Source: Thiodiazotropha sp050305635
GTDB taxonomy: Bacteria > Pseudomonadota > Gammaproteobacteria > Chromatiales > Chromatiaceae
Reading direction: 5' to 3'
Length of the DNA stretch: 30,693 nt
Assembly (NCBI GenBank): GCA_050305635.1
Contig: JBNLFS010000013.1
Span: forward strand, 1 to 30,693
A model generated the notes under the pieces. That model had not been told where the DNA came from. It did no database searches and saw only the letters and a program-made list of their open reading frames with translations. The translations under genes and the position numbers were made by a program. Below, piece by piece: positions 1 through 7,296 of this stretch (position 1 is its first letter; each line of letters begins with the position of its first letter).

Positions 1-170
1 TCAAACGCAAGAAAACTCAATTGGATGAACTCGACGTGGAAACCCTCGTGACCGCCTGCGCCAACTGCAGACTGGTGATTGAAGAGGGTTTGGAAGCCTA
101 CAACATGGAGATTCCCGTGGTTGGATTGACCGAAATGATCGCCGACCATCTGGTGGAGGACAAAGAGTGA
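1..170 (+). CDS. isp2: Isp2, HdrD-like hydrogenase subunit (3' end only)
   Basis: The window opens inside this gene; the first complete codon is at base 3 and the TGA stop is at 168-170, giving the last 55 residues. The visible part holds a TACANC stretch, the CxxC half of a cysteine-rich CCG domain as found in heterodisulfide-reductase-like (HdrD) subunits, followed by a short acidic tail. In purple sulfur bacteria the Isp-type [NiFe] hydrogenase is encoded as small subunit, isp1 (membrane b-type cytochrome), isp2 (HdrD-like iron-sulfur protein), large subunit. The hydrogenase large subunit starts 43 bases downstream, so isp2 is the expected identity. Isp2 would pass electrons between the hydrogenase and Isp1 on the membrane. 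Family assignment rests on a short fragment plus gene order, so other CCG-domain proteins cannot be fully excluded. Confidence 0.8.
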   Translation, partial: KRKKTQLDELDVETLVTACANCRLVIEEGLEAYNMEIPVVGLTEMIADHLVEDKE

Positions 171-213
171 ACAGCACTAGCCTCATCGTACTACCGATAG
201 GAGACGAGAGAAG

Positions 214-1935
214 ATGACTGACCGTATCGTCGTTGACCCGATAACAAGAATCGAGGGACATCTGCGCATTGAGGCGCAGATGCAGGGTGACCAGATCGCC
301 AGTGCCTATTCCTCCGGAACCATGGTGCGTGGTATTGAGATCATCCTCAAAGGGCGGGACCCGAGGGATGCCTGGGCTTTCGCACAACGCATCTGCGGGG
401 TGTGCACCTTGGTACACGGCATTGCCTCAGTGCGCGCGGTTGAGGATGCCCTCGACTATAAGATTCCGCACAATGCACAGCTGATTCGCAACCTGATGAT
501 CGGGGCCCAGTACATCCACGATCACGTCATGCATTTCTATCATCTGCATGCCCTGGATTGGGTCGATGTGGTCTCCGCATTGTCTGCCGACCCGGGACAG
601 ACCGCTGCCCTGGCTCAGTCGCTCAGCAACTGGCCCAAGGCCTCTCCGGGTTACTTTTCCGACGTGAAGAAGAAACTCAAGGGTTTTGTCGATGCCGGCC
701 AACTGGGTATCTTCGCCAAGGCCTACTGGGGACACCCGAGTTACAAACTGCCCCCGGAAGCCAATCTGATGGCGGTGGCTCATTACCTCGAGGCCCTCAG
801 CTGGCAGCGGGATGTGGTCAAGCTGCATGCCATCTTCGGCGGTAAGAATCCGCATCCGAATTTCCTGGTGGGTGGCGTTGCCTCGGCGATCGATCTCAAT
901 TCCGACTCGGCGATCAACTCCAAAAAACTGGCCCAGGTTCAGGATGTGATCAACAAGATGCGCGAGTTCACCGACCAGGTCTATGTGCCGGACACGCTCG
1001 CAGTGGCCGGGTTCTACAAGGACTGGGGTGAGCGGGGCGAAGGTCTGGGCAACTTCATGTGCTACGGCGATCTGCCCGCCACGTCCATGGACGATCCGGA
1101 CAGCTTCTTCTTCCCCAGCGGGGTGATACTCAATCGTGACCTCTCCACCGTGCATCCTCTGGATCTCAACAGTGCGGATGAGATTCAGGAACACATCAGC
1201 CACTCCTGGTATGAATACAGTGGCGGCAAGGAGCAGGGCCTGCATCCCTATGATGGTGAGACCAACCTGAAGTACACCGGGCCTGAGCCACCCTACGAGC
1301 ACCTGAATGTGGAAGAGGCCTACTCATGGCTCAAGGCGCCTCGCTGGAAAGGTATTCCGGTGGAAGTCGGGCCGTTGGCTCGGGTTCTGACCCTGTTTGC
1401 AAAAGGACATGAACAGACCCAGGAACTGGTGAAGATGACCCTTAGCACCCTGGATCTGCCTACCCGGGCCCTGTTCTCCACACTCGGCCGGACTGCCGCC
1501 AGAACCCTCGAGACCAAACTGCTGGCCGATGCCATGCAGGGTTGGTACGACCAGCTTATCGCGAACATCAAAGCCGGGGATATCACCACCTTCAATGAGA
1601 CCCTTTGGGAGCCCTCCAGTTGGCCAAGCCAGTGCCGGGGTGTCGGTTTCATGGAGGCGCCCCGTGGTGCCCTGGGTCACTGGATTGTGATCGAGGACGG
1701 TAAGATCGCCAACTACCAGGCCGTCGTGCCCAGTACCTGGAATGCGGGGCCGCGTGATCCCTCGGGTCAACCCGGTGCCTATGAAGCAGCGTTACAGGAT
1801 AACCATCAGCTGTATGATCCAAAACAGCCGGTTGAGATCCTGCGCACCATTCACAGCTTCGATCCCTGTATCGCCTGTGCCGTGCATCTCTCGGACGAAG
1901 AGGGTGAGGAGATGCTGCAGTTGAAGGTGACCTGA
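214..1935 (+). CDS. hynL: [NiFe] hydrogenase large subunit (Isp type, group 1e-like)
   Basis: This 573-residue protein is the catalytic subunit of an uptake or bidirectional [NiFe] hydrogenase. The N-terminal nickel-binding motif RICGVC lies at residues 59-64 (C61 and C64) and the C-terminal motif DPCIACAVH at 550-558 (C552 and C555), so all four active-site cysteines are present. Fifteen residues follow H558; in this family a dedicated endopeptidase removes such a tail after nickel insertion, so the gene encodes an unprocessed precursor. The ATG at 214 follows a purine-rich site (GGAGACGAGAG). It lies 43 bases after isp2, the order known for the Isp hydrogenases of Allochromatium and Thiocapsa. 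The small subunit and isp1 must lie upstream of the window. No maturation genes (protease, hyp) are visible here. A hairpin terminator ends the operon at about 1965-2003. Confidence 0.95.
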   Translation: MTDRIVVDPITRIEGHLRIEAQMQGDQIASAYSSGTMVRGIEIILKGRDPRDAWAFAQRICGVCTLVHGIASVRAVEDALDYKIPHNAQLIRNLMIGAQYIHDHVMHFYHLHALDWVDVVSALSADPGQTAALAQSLSNWPKASPGYFSDVKKKLKGFVDAGQLGIFAKAYWGHPSYKLPPEANLMAVAHYLEALSWQRDVVKLHAIFGGKNPHPNFLVGGVASAIDLNSDSAINSKKLAQVQDVINKMREFTDQVYVPDTLAVAGFYKDWGERGEGLGNFMCYGDLPATSMDDPDSFFFPSGVILNRDLSTVHPLDLNSADEIQEHISHSWYEYSGGKEQGLHPYDGETNLKYTGPEPPYEHLNVEEAYSWLKAPRWKGIPVEVGPLARVLTLFAKGHEQTQELVKMTLSTLDLPTRALFSTLGRTAARTLETKLLADAMQGWYDQLIANIKAGDITTFNETLWEPSSWPSQCRGVGFMEAPRGALGHWIVIEDGKIANYQAVVPSTWNAGPRDPSGQPGAYEAALQDNHQLYDPKQPVEILRTIHSFDPCIACAVHLSDEEGEEMLQLKVT

Positions 1936-1964
1936 GCATATTCTTGCGCATCTCGTAATCAGGT

Positions 1965-2003
1965 GACATCAGCCCGGATTTTCAATTCCGGGCTGATGTC
2001 TTT
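1965..2003 (+). terminator. Rho-independent-type terminator after hynL
   Basis: A perfect 14-bp inverted repeat (GACATCAGCCCGGA at 1965-1978 and its complement at 1987-2000) encloses an 8-base loop and is followed by TTT. It starts 29 bases after the hynL stop. The stem is strong but the T run is short, so termination efficiency is uncertain. Confidence 0.8.
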
Positions 2004-2256
2004 AGTGCACTCGGCTGCGGGTATCGCATGTCCGCACCCCTGTGTAACCTGACACTGCCCCTGCCCACTGTCAGTACGCAATCCGAGTCCTTTCTTTAGA
2101 TTTCCCCGTTGTTCCGCTTGACTGTACCTCGGCTGTCAGTCCATTCCATGCATTCTGATCGCACAATGTCTCGGGCGCGGATCGCCGGGTTTTTCAGTTT
2201 CGATTCATGTAGTCCTGTCATGCTTGTGAACATGTAGAACTCACAGGATAAAACCC
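2004..2256. other. Intergenic region between hynL terminator and cytochrome b561
   Basis: I see no convincing gene in this stretch; with the terminator, the gap between genes is 321 bases. The promoter of the cytochrome operon should lie here, but I could not pick a clear -35/-10 pair. The heptamer CATGTAG occurs twice in the same orientation (2206-2212 and 2231-2237), 25 bases apart and close to the b561 start. It could be an operator for the downstream two-component regulator, but this is only a pattern. The b561 gene has a fair ribosome site (ACAGGA) about 9 bases before its ATG. Confidence 0.4.
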
Positions 2257-2820
2257 ATGAAATCACATTCCGACATCAAGGTCTGGGATCCGTTGGTCCG
2301 GGTCTTTCATTGGACCCTGGTCAGTGCATTTATTGTTGCCTGGCTGACCGAGGATGAATTCATGTCCGTGCATGCCTATGCCGGATACCTCATTGCCGGT
2401 CTGCTGGCCGTGCGATTGGTCTGGGGTCTGGTCGGAACCCGATACGCCCGGTTTTCGGATTTCGTGAAGTCACCCCGAGTTGTGATTGCCTATCTCAAAG
2501 ACCTCGCGCGACTCAAGGCAAAGCGCACCCTAGGGCATAACCCGGCGGGTGGGGCGATGATCCTGGCCTTGCTGATCATGCTGACGGTTACCGTGGTGAC
2601 CGGGTTGCTCGCCTATGGTGCGGAAGGGATGGGGCCCCTGACAGAATTTTTTAGCCACCAGTCGGGGTACGGCAGTGAGTTCTTCGAAGAGGTTCACGAG
2701 TTCTTCGCCCATGTCACGCTGGTCCTGGTGTTCATTCACCTGGGTGGAGTGGCATTGGGATCCTTTCTGCACCGGGAAAACCTGGTGCGGGCCATGTTCA
2801 CGGGCCGTAAAGCCGGCTGA
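2257..2820 (+). CDS. Cytochrome b561 family membrane protein
   Basis: This 187-residue, four-helix membrane protein belongs to the prokaryotic cytochrome b561 / hydrogenase b-type cytochrome superfamily. It begins with the family signature VWDPLVRVFHW. Histidines H18, H39, H147 and H161, in the expected helices, are the likely ligands of two b hemes. The conserved GHNPAGG motif (93-99) precedes the third helix, and the end (HRENLVRAMFTGRK) is also typical. It would exchange electrons between the quinone pool and periplasmic cytochromes. It is 11 bases ahead of an SHP-like cytochrome and shares the strand with a diheme cytochrome. A b561, SHP and DHC set is a known gene association, so its redox partners are probably these neighbours rather than the upstream hydrogenase, which has its own membrane subunit (Isp1). 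Confidence 0.9.
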   Translation: MKSHSDIKVWDPLVRVFHWTLVSAFIVAWLTEDEFMSVHAYAGYLIAGLLAVRLVWGLVGTRYARFSDFVKSPRVVIAYLKDLARLKAKRTLGHNPAGGAMILALLIMLTVTVVTGLLAYGAEGMGPLTEFFSHQSGYGSEFFEEVHEFFAHVTLVLVFIHLGGVALGSFLHRENLVRAMFTGRKAG

Positions 2821-2831
2821 GAGGTAACAAT

Positions 2832-3233
2832 ATGAATAAGAACGTTGTGCTGTTGGGTGTTGTGTGCCTTTGGTTACCCTTTGCGGGGCATGCGGATAGC
2901 GTGGCGGAACGCCTGGCTGCCTACGAGGCAGTGGGGGCGAAGGATTTTTCTGCCCAGAACGGTGCGCAGGTATGGGCACAAAAGGTCACGGTGGAGCCGG
3001 GTGCTCCGCAGCGATCCTGTCAGGACTGCCATGGCGAGAAGTTGAGCGAGCCCGGTCAGCACATCAAAACCGGCCGATCGATCGAGCCCATGGCGCCTTC
3101 GGTCAATCCCCAGCGCCTGGCCGATGCGCGAAAAATCGAGAAATGGTTCAAGCGCAACTGCGAATGGACCTGGGGCCGCGCGTGCACGGCCCAGGAAAAG
3201 GGCGACATCCTGCGCTTTCTCCAGCAACAGTAA
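2832..3233 (+). CDS. SHP-like monoheme cytochrome c (DUF1924 family)
   Basis: This secreted 133-residue cytochrome has a signal peptide ending near A21 (AGHA|DS), so the mature protein is periplasmic. One heme motif, CQDCH, is at residues 63-67. Near the C-terminus N109 is followed by C110, with C118 eight residues further on. In the Rhodobacter sphaeroides heme protein (SHP) an asparagine in the equivalent region is the displaceable sixth heme ligand next to a disulfide; N109 and C110-C118 fit that pattern, but this assignment is inference without an alignment. SHP binds small ligands such as oxygen and nitric oxide, and its physiological role is not settled. It sits between the b561 and the diheme cytochrome genes, its usual partners. 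The ATG follows GAGGTAACA at good spacing. Confidence 0.85.
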   Translation: MNKNVVLLGVVCLWLPFAGHADSVAERLAAYEAVGAKDFSAQNGAQVWAQKVTVEPGAPQRSCQDCHGEKLSEPGQHIKTGRSIEPMAPSVNPQRLADARKIEKWFKRNCEWTWGRACTAQEKGDILRFLQQQ

Positions 3234-3247
3234 ATGAGGTGATCATC

Positions 3248-3823
3248 ATGCATCTATCAAAATCCATAGTACTCCTGTTGGCTTCGACGCCACTTGTCCT
3301 GGGTCTTGGTGTCGCCCTGGCGGACCGTGACGGGGATGAGCATGAAGGCTACTGGTCCCGCTGGTTCGGTTCGCCGGTCGCACCGGTGGAAACCCAGGAA
3401 AGCACCCTGTATCGGGAGGAGTGCGGTAGCTGCCATTTTCCTTATCAACCCGGTTTCCTGCCGTCAGCCTCATGGATCGGCATCATGAATCGACTGGACG
3501 ACCACTTCGGCGACAACGCACAGATGGACGAAGCCTCTCAACGCCGTATACTGAGCTACCTGACTGCAAACTCCGCGGATGCCATGAACCGGGAAATTCC
3601 CAATAAAGTCATGTGGTCGTTGCGTTACACACCAAACCCTGAAAGGGTCACCGATACCGCGTTTTTCCGTCATGAACATGACGGGATCGACGCCTATCTC
3701 AAACGGCACCCTAATCCCGACATCACCTTCAGCAACTGCGATACCTGTCATACCCGAGCGATGCAGGGATATTACGATGAGCACGACATCCGGGTTCCCG
3801 GTTTGGGACGTTGGGATGACTGA
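3248..3823 (+). CDS. Diheme cytochrome c (DHC type)
   Basis: The 191-residue product starts with a signal peptide (about 1-25, ending ALA) and has two heme c motifs, CGSCH at 59-63 and CDTCH at 164-168. H86 in the segment DDHFGDN, and H142/H144, are candidate distal ligands. The size and spacing fit DHC, the periplasmic diheme cytochrome that is the usual electron partner of SHP. The reading frame is open upstream to 2972, but the start at 3248 is preferred because it has a ribosome site (AGGTGA, 5 bases upstream) and gives a clean signal peptide, whereas the longer form overlaps the SHP gene. It follows the SHP stop by 14 bases and is almost certainly cotranscribed with it. Confidence 0.88.
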   Translation: MHLSKSIVLLLASTPLVLGLGVALADRDGDEHEGYWSRWFGSPVAPVETQESTLYREECGSCHFPYQPGFLPSASWIGIMNRLDDHFGDNAQMDEASQRRILSYLTANSADAMNREIPNKVMWSLRYTPNPERVTDTAFFRHEHDGIDAYLKRHPNPDITFSNCDTCHTRAMQGYYDEHDIRVPGLGRWDD

Positions 3824-3841
3824 GCCGGTATACTGAAGATC

Positions 3842-4144
3842 ATGAAGCGTTGGCGAATCGGGATACTGCTCCTGATGCTGGTACAGGGGGCGTGGGTTGT
3901 CGCGGGGGAGGATGCCCATGACGCGGCGCGTCGTCTGACGGAGCAGGGTGTGATTCTGCCCCTGCCCGAGATACTCTCCGAAGTCGGCAAGCTGCAAAAA
4001 GGCCGGGTGCTTGAATTGGAATTCGAGGAAAAGCACGGCCGTTATGTCTACGAAATCGAACTGCTGGACGAGCAGGGACGCGTCTGGGAGTTCAAGGTGG
4101 ATGCGCAGAATGGCCGGGTACTCAATCGGGACCGGGAGGATTGA
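3842..4144 (+). CDS. Small secreted PepSY-domain protein
   Basis: This 100-residue protein has a signal peptide (about 1-22) and a single PepSY-type domain in the rest: a helix around 26-50 and a beta region with YEIELLDEQGRVWEFKVD followed by NGRVL. Proteins of this size encoded just before a response regulator and sensor kinase are common in proteobacteria. They are thought to be periplasmic modulators or calcium/peptidase-inhibitor-like proteins, but the molecular role is not established. It lies 18 bases after the diheme cytochrome gene and 3 bases before the response regulator, so it bridges the redox genes and the two-component system in one transcription unit. Confidence 0.8.
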   Translation: MKRWRIGILLLMLVQGAWVVAGEDAHDAARRLTEQGVILPLPEILSEVGKLQKGRVLELEFEEKHGRYVYEIELLDEQGRVWEFKVDAQNGRVLNRDRED

Positions 4145-4147
4145 AAC

Positions 4148-4819
4148 ATGCGCCTGTTGCTGGTTGAAGACGATCAACTGCTCAGCGACTCCCTGAAACT
4201 GGATTTGGAACAGGAGGGTTTTGCGGTTGACCAGGCGAGCCAGGGCGTGGAAGCCGAGTTCATGGGGGATGAGATGAACTATGACATCATCATCCTTGAC
4301 CTGGGGTTGCCCCAGCGTTCCGGTCTGGAGGTGCTGGAAAACTGGCGGGCCAAAGGTGTCCAGACACCGGTGCTGATCCTTACAGCCCGGGACGCATGGC
4401 ACGAACGGGTAGCGGGATTCAAGTCGGGTGCCGACGACTATCTGGGTAAACCCTTCCATGCGGAAGAACTGGTGCTGCGCGTCCGGGCGCTGATCCGGCG
4501 CAGTCACGATATGCTGGGTAATCGACTCAAGGCAGGGGGGCTTGAACTGGATGAGGAACGCCAGCAGGTGATCCTGCCGACACAACAGCGCATCGAACTG
4601 ACCGGAACCGAGTTTCGGCTGTTACGCTGCTTTCTGCTCAATCAGGGAAAAATCATCTCCAAGACGCGTCTGACCGAGCATGTGTATGAACAGGATTTTG
4701 ATCGTGACAGTAATCTGATCGAGGTCTACATCCGTCGTTTGCGGGATAAACTGGGTAAGCAGACCATAGAGACCCGGCGTGGTCAGGGGTATGTCTTTGT
4801 CGGACTCGAATCGGGTTGA
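4148..4819 (+). CDS. OmpR/PhoP-family response regulator
   Basis: The 223-residue protein has a receiver domain (1-118) with the acidic pocket E7-D8-D9, phosphoacceptor D51, T79 and K101. A winged-helix DNA-binding domain (about 128-220) follows and contains the typical segments TGTEFRLLRCFL, SNLIEVYIRRLRDKLG and the closing RGQGYVF. A purine-rich ribosome site (GGAGGA) lies inside the end of the PepSY gene. It overlaps the following kinase gene by 29 bases. It resembles PhoP/QseB regulators. The obvious target is the b561-SHP-DHC-PepSY group upstream, because SHP clusters are often accompanied by such a pair, but no binding site can be proven from the sequence. Confidence 0.93.
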   Translation: MRLLLVEDDQLLSDSLKLDLEQEGFAVDQASQGVEAEFMGDEMNYDIIILDLGLPQRSGLEVLENWRAKGVQTPVLILTARDAWHERVAGFKSGADDYLGKPFHAEELVLRVRALIRRSHDMLGNRLKAGGLELDEERQQVILPTQQRIELTGTEFRLLRCFLLNQGKIISKTRLTEHVYEQDFDRDSNLIEVYIRRLRDKLGKQTIETRRGQGYVFVGLESG

Positions 4820-6155
4820 CTCCCTGGAATTCCGCCTGCAGGCCGGGCTCACCATCAGCCTCGTCCTGCTGATGGTTCTGCTGTGGCTGTTGGGTACCGG
4901 GTCTGTCGAACGCTTGACCGAAGACTTCATCGCATCTCGACTGGAGCACGATGCCGAGGCCATCCTGGGCGCCACGGAGATGGGGGCGGGTGTCAATGTG
5001 GCAACGACTAAGATCAATCAGATCTACCAGAGACCCTACTCCGGCCACTACTACCTCATACTTGGTGCAAACGGCAGGGAACTGGCGTCCCGTTCCCTGT
5101 GGGATTTCAAACTCCAGATCCCGCGGATGCCGGCAGGGCAATCGGAACGGTTGCATCTGCGCGGTCCGGAGGGTCAGCATCTTCTGGTCTGGGCCCGGGG
5201 ATACCGAAAACAGGGCCAGGAATTGACACTGGCCGTGGCGGAGGATCTTCAGCCACTCAAGGCGCAGCGGGACCGCTTTCTGAAACATTTCGCCTTGCTG
5301 GCTCTGGCGGGGCTGATGCTGCTGTTAATCCTGCAGGGCGTGGTGGTGAGGGGGGCGTTTCGTCGCCTCAGACCGCTGCGGCAGGATGTCCACAACCTCA
5401 CATCCGGACAGGAACAATTGTTGCGCGAGGATGTGCCCACGGAATTCAAACCGCTGGTCAATGAGGTCAATCATCTGCTGCGGCTGTTATCGAGCCGCAA
5501 TCAGCGTTCGCGCAATGCGATGGGCAATCTCGCACATGCCCTCAAGGGACCGCTGAATCTTCTGACCCGGCAAATCGATCAGGCGGCAAGCCGGGATCCG
5601 GGGCTGCGGCAGGCACGCGAACAGGTGGAGCGCATCCGGGTACTGATGGATCGGGAACTGCGGAGAGCACGGCTCGCGGGAGGCAAAACACTCAGTGAGC
5701 GTTTCGATGCGAAGCAGGATCTTCCGGATCTGCTGCATGCCCTGAGACAGATCTACCGGGAACGTCAGCTACGGATCGAGTATCACATCGAGGGTCAACC
5801 CAACCCATTCGGAGACCGGGAGGATATCCTGGAACTATTGGGAAATCTGCTCGACAATGCCTGCAAGTGGGCGTATCACCAGGTGCATTGTCATGTGTCG
5901 GGAACCCGGGGGTTGAGGATCGTGGTTGAAGACGATGGGGAGGGGCTGGCGGATGATACGATCGATACCCTGACCCAGAGAGGACGCAGACTCGATGAGT
6001 CCGTTGACGGGCATGGTCTGGGACTGGCGATCGTGAATGATGTGGTGCAACTCTATGATGGGACGATACTCTTCGAGCGTTCCAAGCAACTGCATGGACT
6101 GCGGGTCAGCGTTGAATTGAATCCTCTGAAATACGATGAAGCCGTTGAGTCCTGA
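4791..6155 (+). CDS. PhoQ-like sensor histidine kinase
   Basis: The 454-residue kinase has transmembrane helices at about 17-37 and 166-188, enclosing a periplasmic sensor domain of about 125 residues. A HAMP-like linker follows. The phosphoacceptor is H249 in the H-box GNLAHALKGPLNLL, a variant shared with the PhoQ group rather than the common HELRTPL form. The ATPase domain shows the N-box LGNLLDNACKWA (N352, N356), DDGEGL at 381-386 and GHGLGLAIV at 407-415. The frame is open to a GTG at 4779. The ATG at 4791 is chosen because a GGTCAGGGGT stretch precedes it. Either choice overlaps the response regulator, implying translational coupling. The sensor domain has no motif I can tie to a ligand. 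Confidence 0.9.
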   Translation: MSLSDSNRVDSLEFRLQAGLTISLVLLMVLLWLLGTGSVERLTEDFIASRLEHDAEAILGATEMGAGVNVATTKINQIYQRPYSGHYYLILGANGRELASRSLWDFKLQIPRMPAGQSERLHLRGPEGQHLLVWARGYRKQGQELTLAVAEDLQPLKAQRDRFLKHFALLALAGLMLLLILQGVVVRGAFRRLRPLRQDVHNLTSGQEQLLREDVPTEFKPLVNEVNHLLRLLSSRNQRSRNAMGNLAHALKGPLNLLTRQIDQAASRDPGLRQAREQVERIRVLMDRELRRARLAGGKTLSERFDAKQDLPDLLHALRQIYRERQLRIEYHIEGQPNPFGDREDILELLGNLLDNACKWAYHQVHCHVSGTRGLRIVVEDDGEGLADDTIDTLTQRGRRLDESVDGHGLGLAIVNDVVQLYDGTILFERSKQLHGLRVSVELNPLKYDEAVES

Positions 6156-6190
6156 CCCGGATGCCGTGAGGAGACCCGTTTAACCCTGTT

Positions 6191-6224
6191 CTGAAGTCGG
6201 GTGCGCGGTCAGCCCGCTCTTCAG
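6191..6224 (+). other. Stem-loop between kinase and ygfX-like gene
   Basis: CTGAAG (6191-6196) and CGGG (6198-6201) pair with CCCG (6213-6216) and CTTCAG (6219-6224), forming an interrupted 10-bp stem. There is no T run after it, so it may be a processing or weak termination structure rather than a classic terminator. It ends 12 bases before the Shine-Dalgarno sequence of the next gene. Confidence 0.35.
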
Positions 6225-6250
6225 TGCATTGTCGCAAGGAGGCGACATCG

Positions 6251-6712
6251 ATGAGTGATGAACTTCCCCCTCTGAGTATTGAACCCGAATCCTCCCGGCT
6301 GCTGGTGGGCTGGTGGATGCTGCTCTATCTGAGTTCTGGGGTGGCGATACTGGGTGCCGGACTCGCCTGGAGCATGACCGCGGCGCTGATGACACTGCTG
6401 TCCATGAGCGGTGTGATGCAATATCGGCGTTCCCTGGTTCAACCCCCTCATCGGCTTGTGCGGGTCACCCTGACCGCAAGTGGCTGGTGTCGGCTTGTCA
6501 TGGCCAGTGGCCGACAGCACAAGGCCCGCTTGCGGGGTGACAGCTTTGTCAGTCCCTGGGTGATCGTTCTGCGATTTGATCTGCCTCAGCGGCGTGGGCG
6601 ACCCAGTCTGGTGGTGTTCCGGGATGCGCTTCCCGGGGATCAGGTGCGTCGCCTGCGAATCATGCTGGGATGCGTGCGATTTTCTAAGCAAACATCCAGT
6701 CACGGTCCCTGA
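6251..6712 (+). CDS. YgfX/CptA-like inner-membrane protein
   Basis: This 153-residue protein has two closely spaced hydrophobic segments near the N-terminus (about 18-34 and 37-55). A soluble beta-rich region with WCRL and SPWVIVLRF segments follows, and then an RLRIMLG end. The layout and position (next to nadB-rpoE, as in Pseudomonas) match the YgfX family, the partner of the succinate dehydrogenase flavinylation factor SdhE. The ATG at 6251 is supported by a perfect AGGAGG at 6237-6242. No sdhE gene is visible next to it, although the two are usually adjacent. The family call rests on size, topology and context; sequence conservation in this family is low. Confidence 0.6.
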   Translation: MSDELPPLSIEPESSRLLVGWWMLLYLSSGVAILGAGLAWSMTAALMTLLSMSGVMQYRRSLVQPPHRLVRVTLTASGWCRLVMASGRQHKARLRGDSFVSPWVIVLRFDLPQRRGRPSLVVFRDALPGDQVRRLRIMLGCVRFSKQTSSHGP

Positions 6713-7296
6713 TGATTAACTCAAGTTTATGCTCCCGCAGTGCTTCGCAGTCTGCCGGATCCCGGGTTCCACTGCGTTTCACCCAGGCTACGGGGGTGAT
6801 GCTCCCGCCTCTTGACCTTCCCGTGTGTCCCGAGCGAGAAGCGCAGCAACGTATACGGGTGCGACGAAGCGGAACCCGGGAACGCCCCTCCGGGGCGGGC
6901 TGTTTGAACAATAGCGAGTTCCAGCCCCGCCGGTTTTTGCGAGCATCGCAGCGGTCCCCGCAGGGGCGGGACAGACAGCGCCCTTTCTTTTGGCGAAAAA
7001 GATAAAGTGACTCGCTCAGGCGGGCGAAACCGGCGATATCGGGCATGAGGAGAACAACGATAGACGGCAAGCCGATCCGCTGGCAGTGGATTCCATGGCT
7101 GAGAATCATGGGTAATCAGGAAGTGCATCGTAAGTGGGCTACGGAAAAACCTGGCTGGTGTCAATCGCTACCACGAAGAACGCGAAGGCCACGAAGTGCC
7201 ATCACTAAGCGACCTGAAATTGTCCGGTTTCAGAACAGGTTTACGCGAGAATTTCAACAGCCTGTTAATTTAAGCAGCTTTGCCAGGGACACGCGC
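6713..7296. repeat. 584-base non-coding, repeat-like region between ygfX-like gene and nadB
   Basis: No credible gene lies here; short open frames have no ribosome site and composition unlike proteins. CCCGGGTTCC at 6761-6770 is repeated in inverse orientation at 6871-6880, and similarity continues into the flanks (CACCC inside both). Smaller hairpins occur at 6883-6897 (CGCCCC/GGGGCG) and around 6957-6972 (CCCCGC next to a GGGGCGGG run). Further on, 7170-7196 holds three imperfect units related to CACGAAG. Such sequence resembles the dispersed intergenic repeats of many gammaproteobacterial genomes, but whether it recurs in this genome cannot be told from one window. The end of the region probably includes the transcription end of nadB, without a clear hairpin. 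Confidence 0.45.
7170..7196. repeat. Short CACGAAG-type tandem tract
   Basis: Three imperfect units (CCACGAAGAA, CGCGAAGG, CCACGAAG) follow one another. The same kind of motif is seen between genes in many bacterial genomes; its function is unknown to me. Confidence 0.4.

Noticed and set aside
2972..3247. Long upstream start for the diheme cytochrome
   Set aside because: It overlaps the SHP gene and would hide the signal peptide; the ATG at 3248 has its own ribosome site.
3470..4585. Open frame of 371 codons on the - strand
   Set aside because: Antisense to the diheme cytochrome, PepSY and response-regulator genes; no motifs or ribosome site.
6727..7164. Short - strand frames in the repeat-like region as genes
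   Set aside because: The translated text resembles the spurious proteins predicted from intergenic repeats; no ribosome site or domain.
7170..7196. CRISPR-like repeat
   Set aside because: The units are short, directly adjacent and imperfect, with no spacers and no cas genes.
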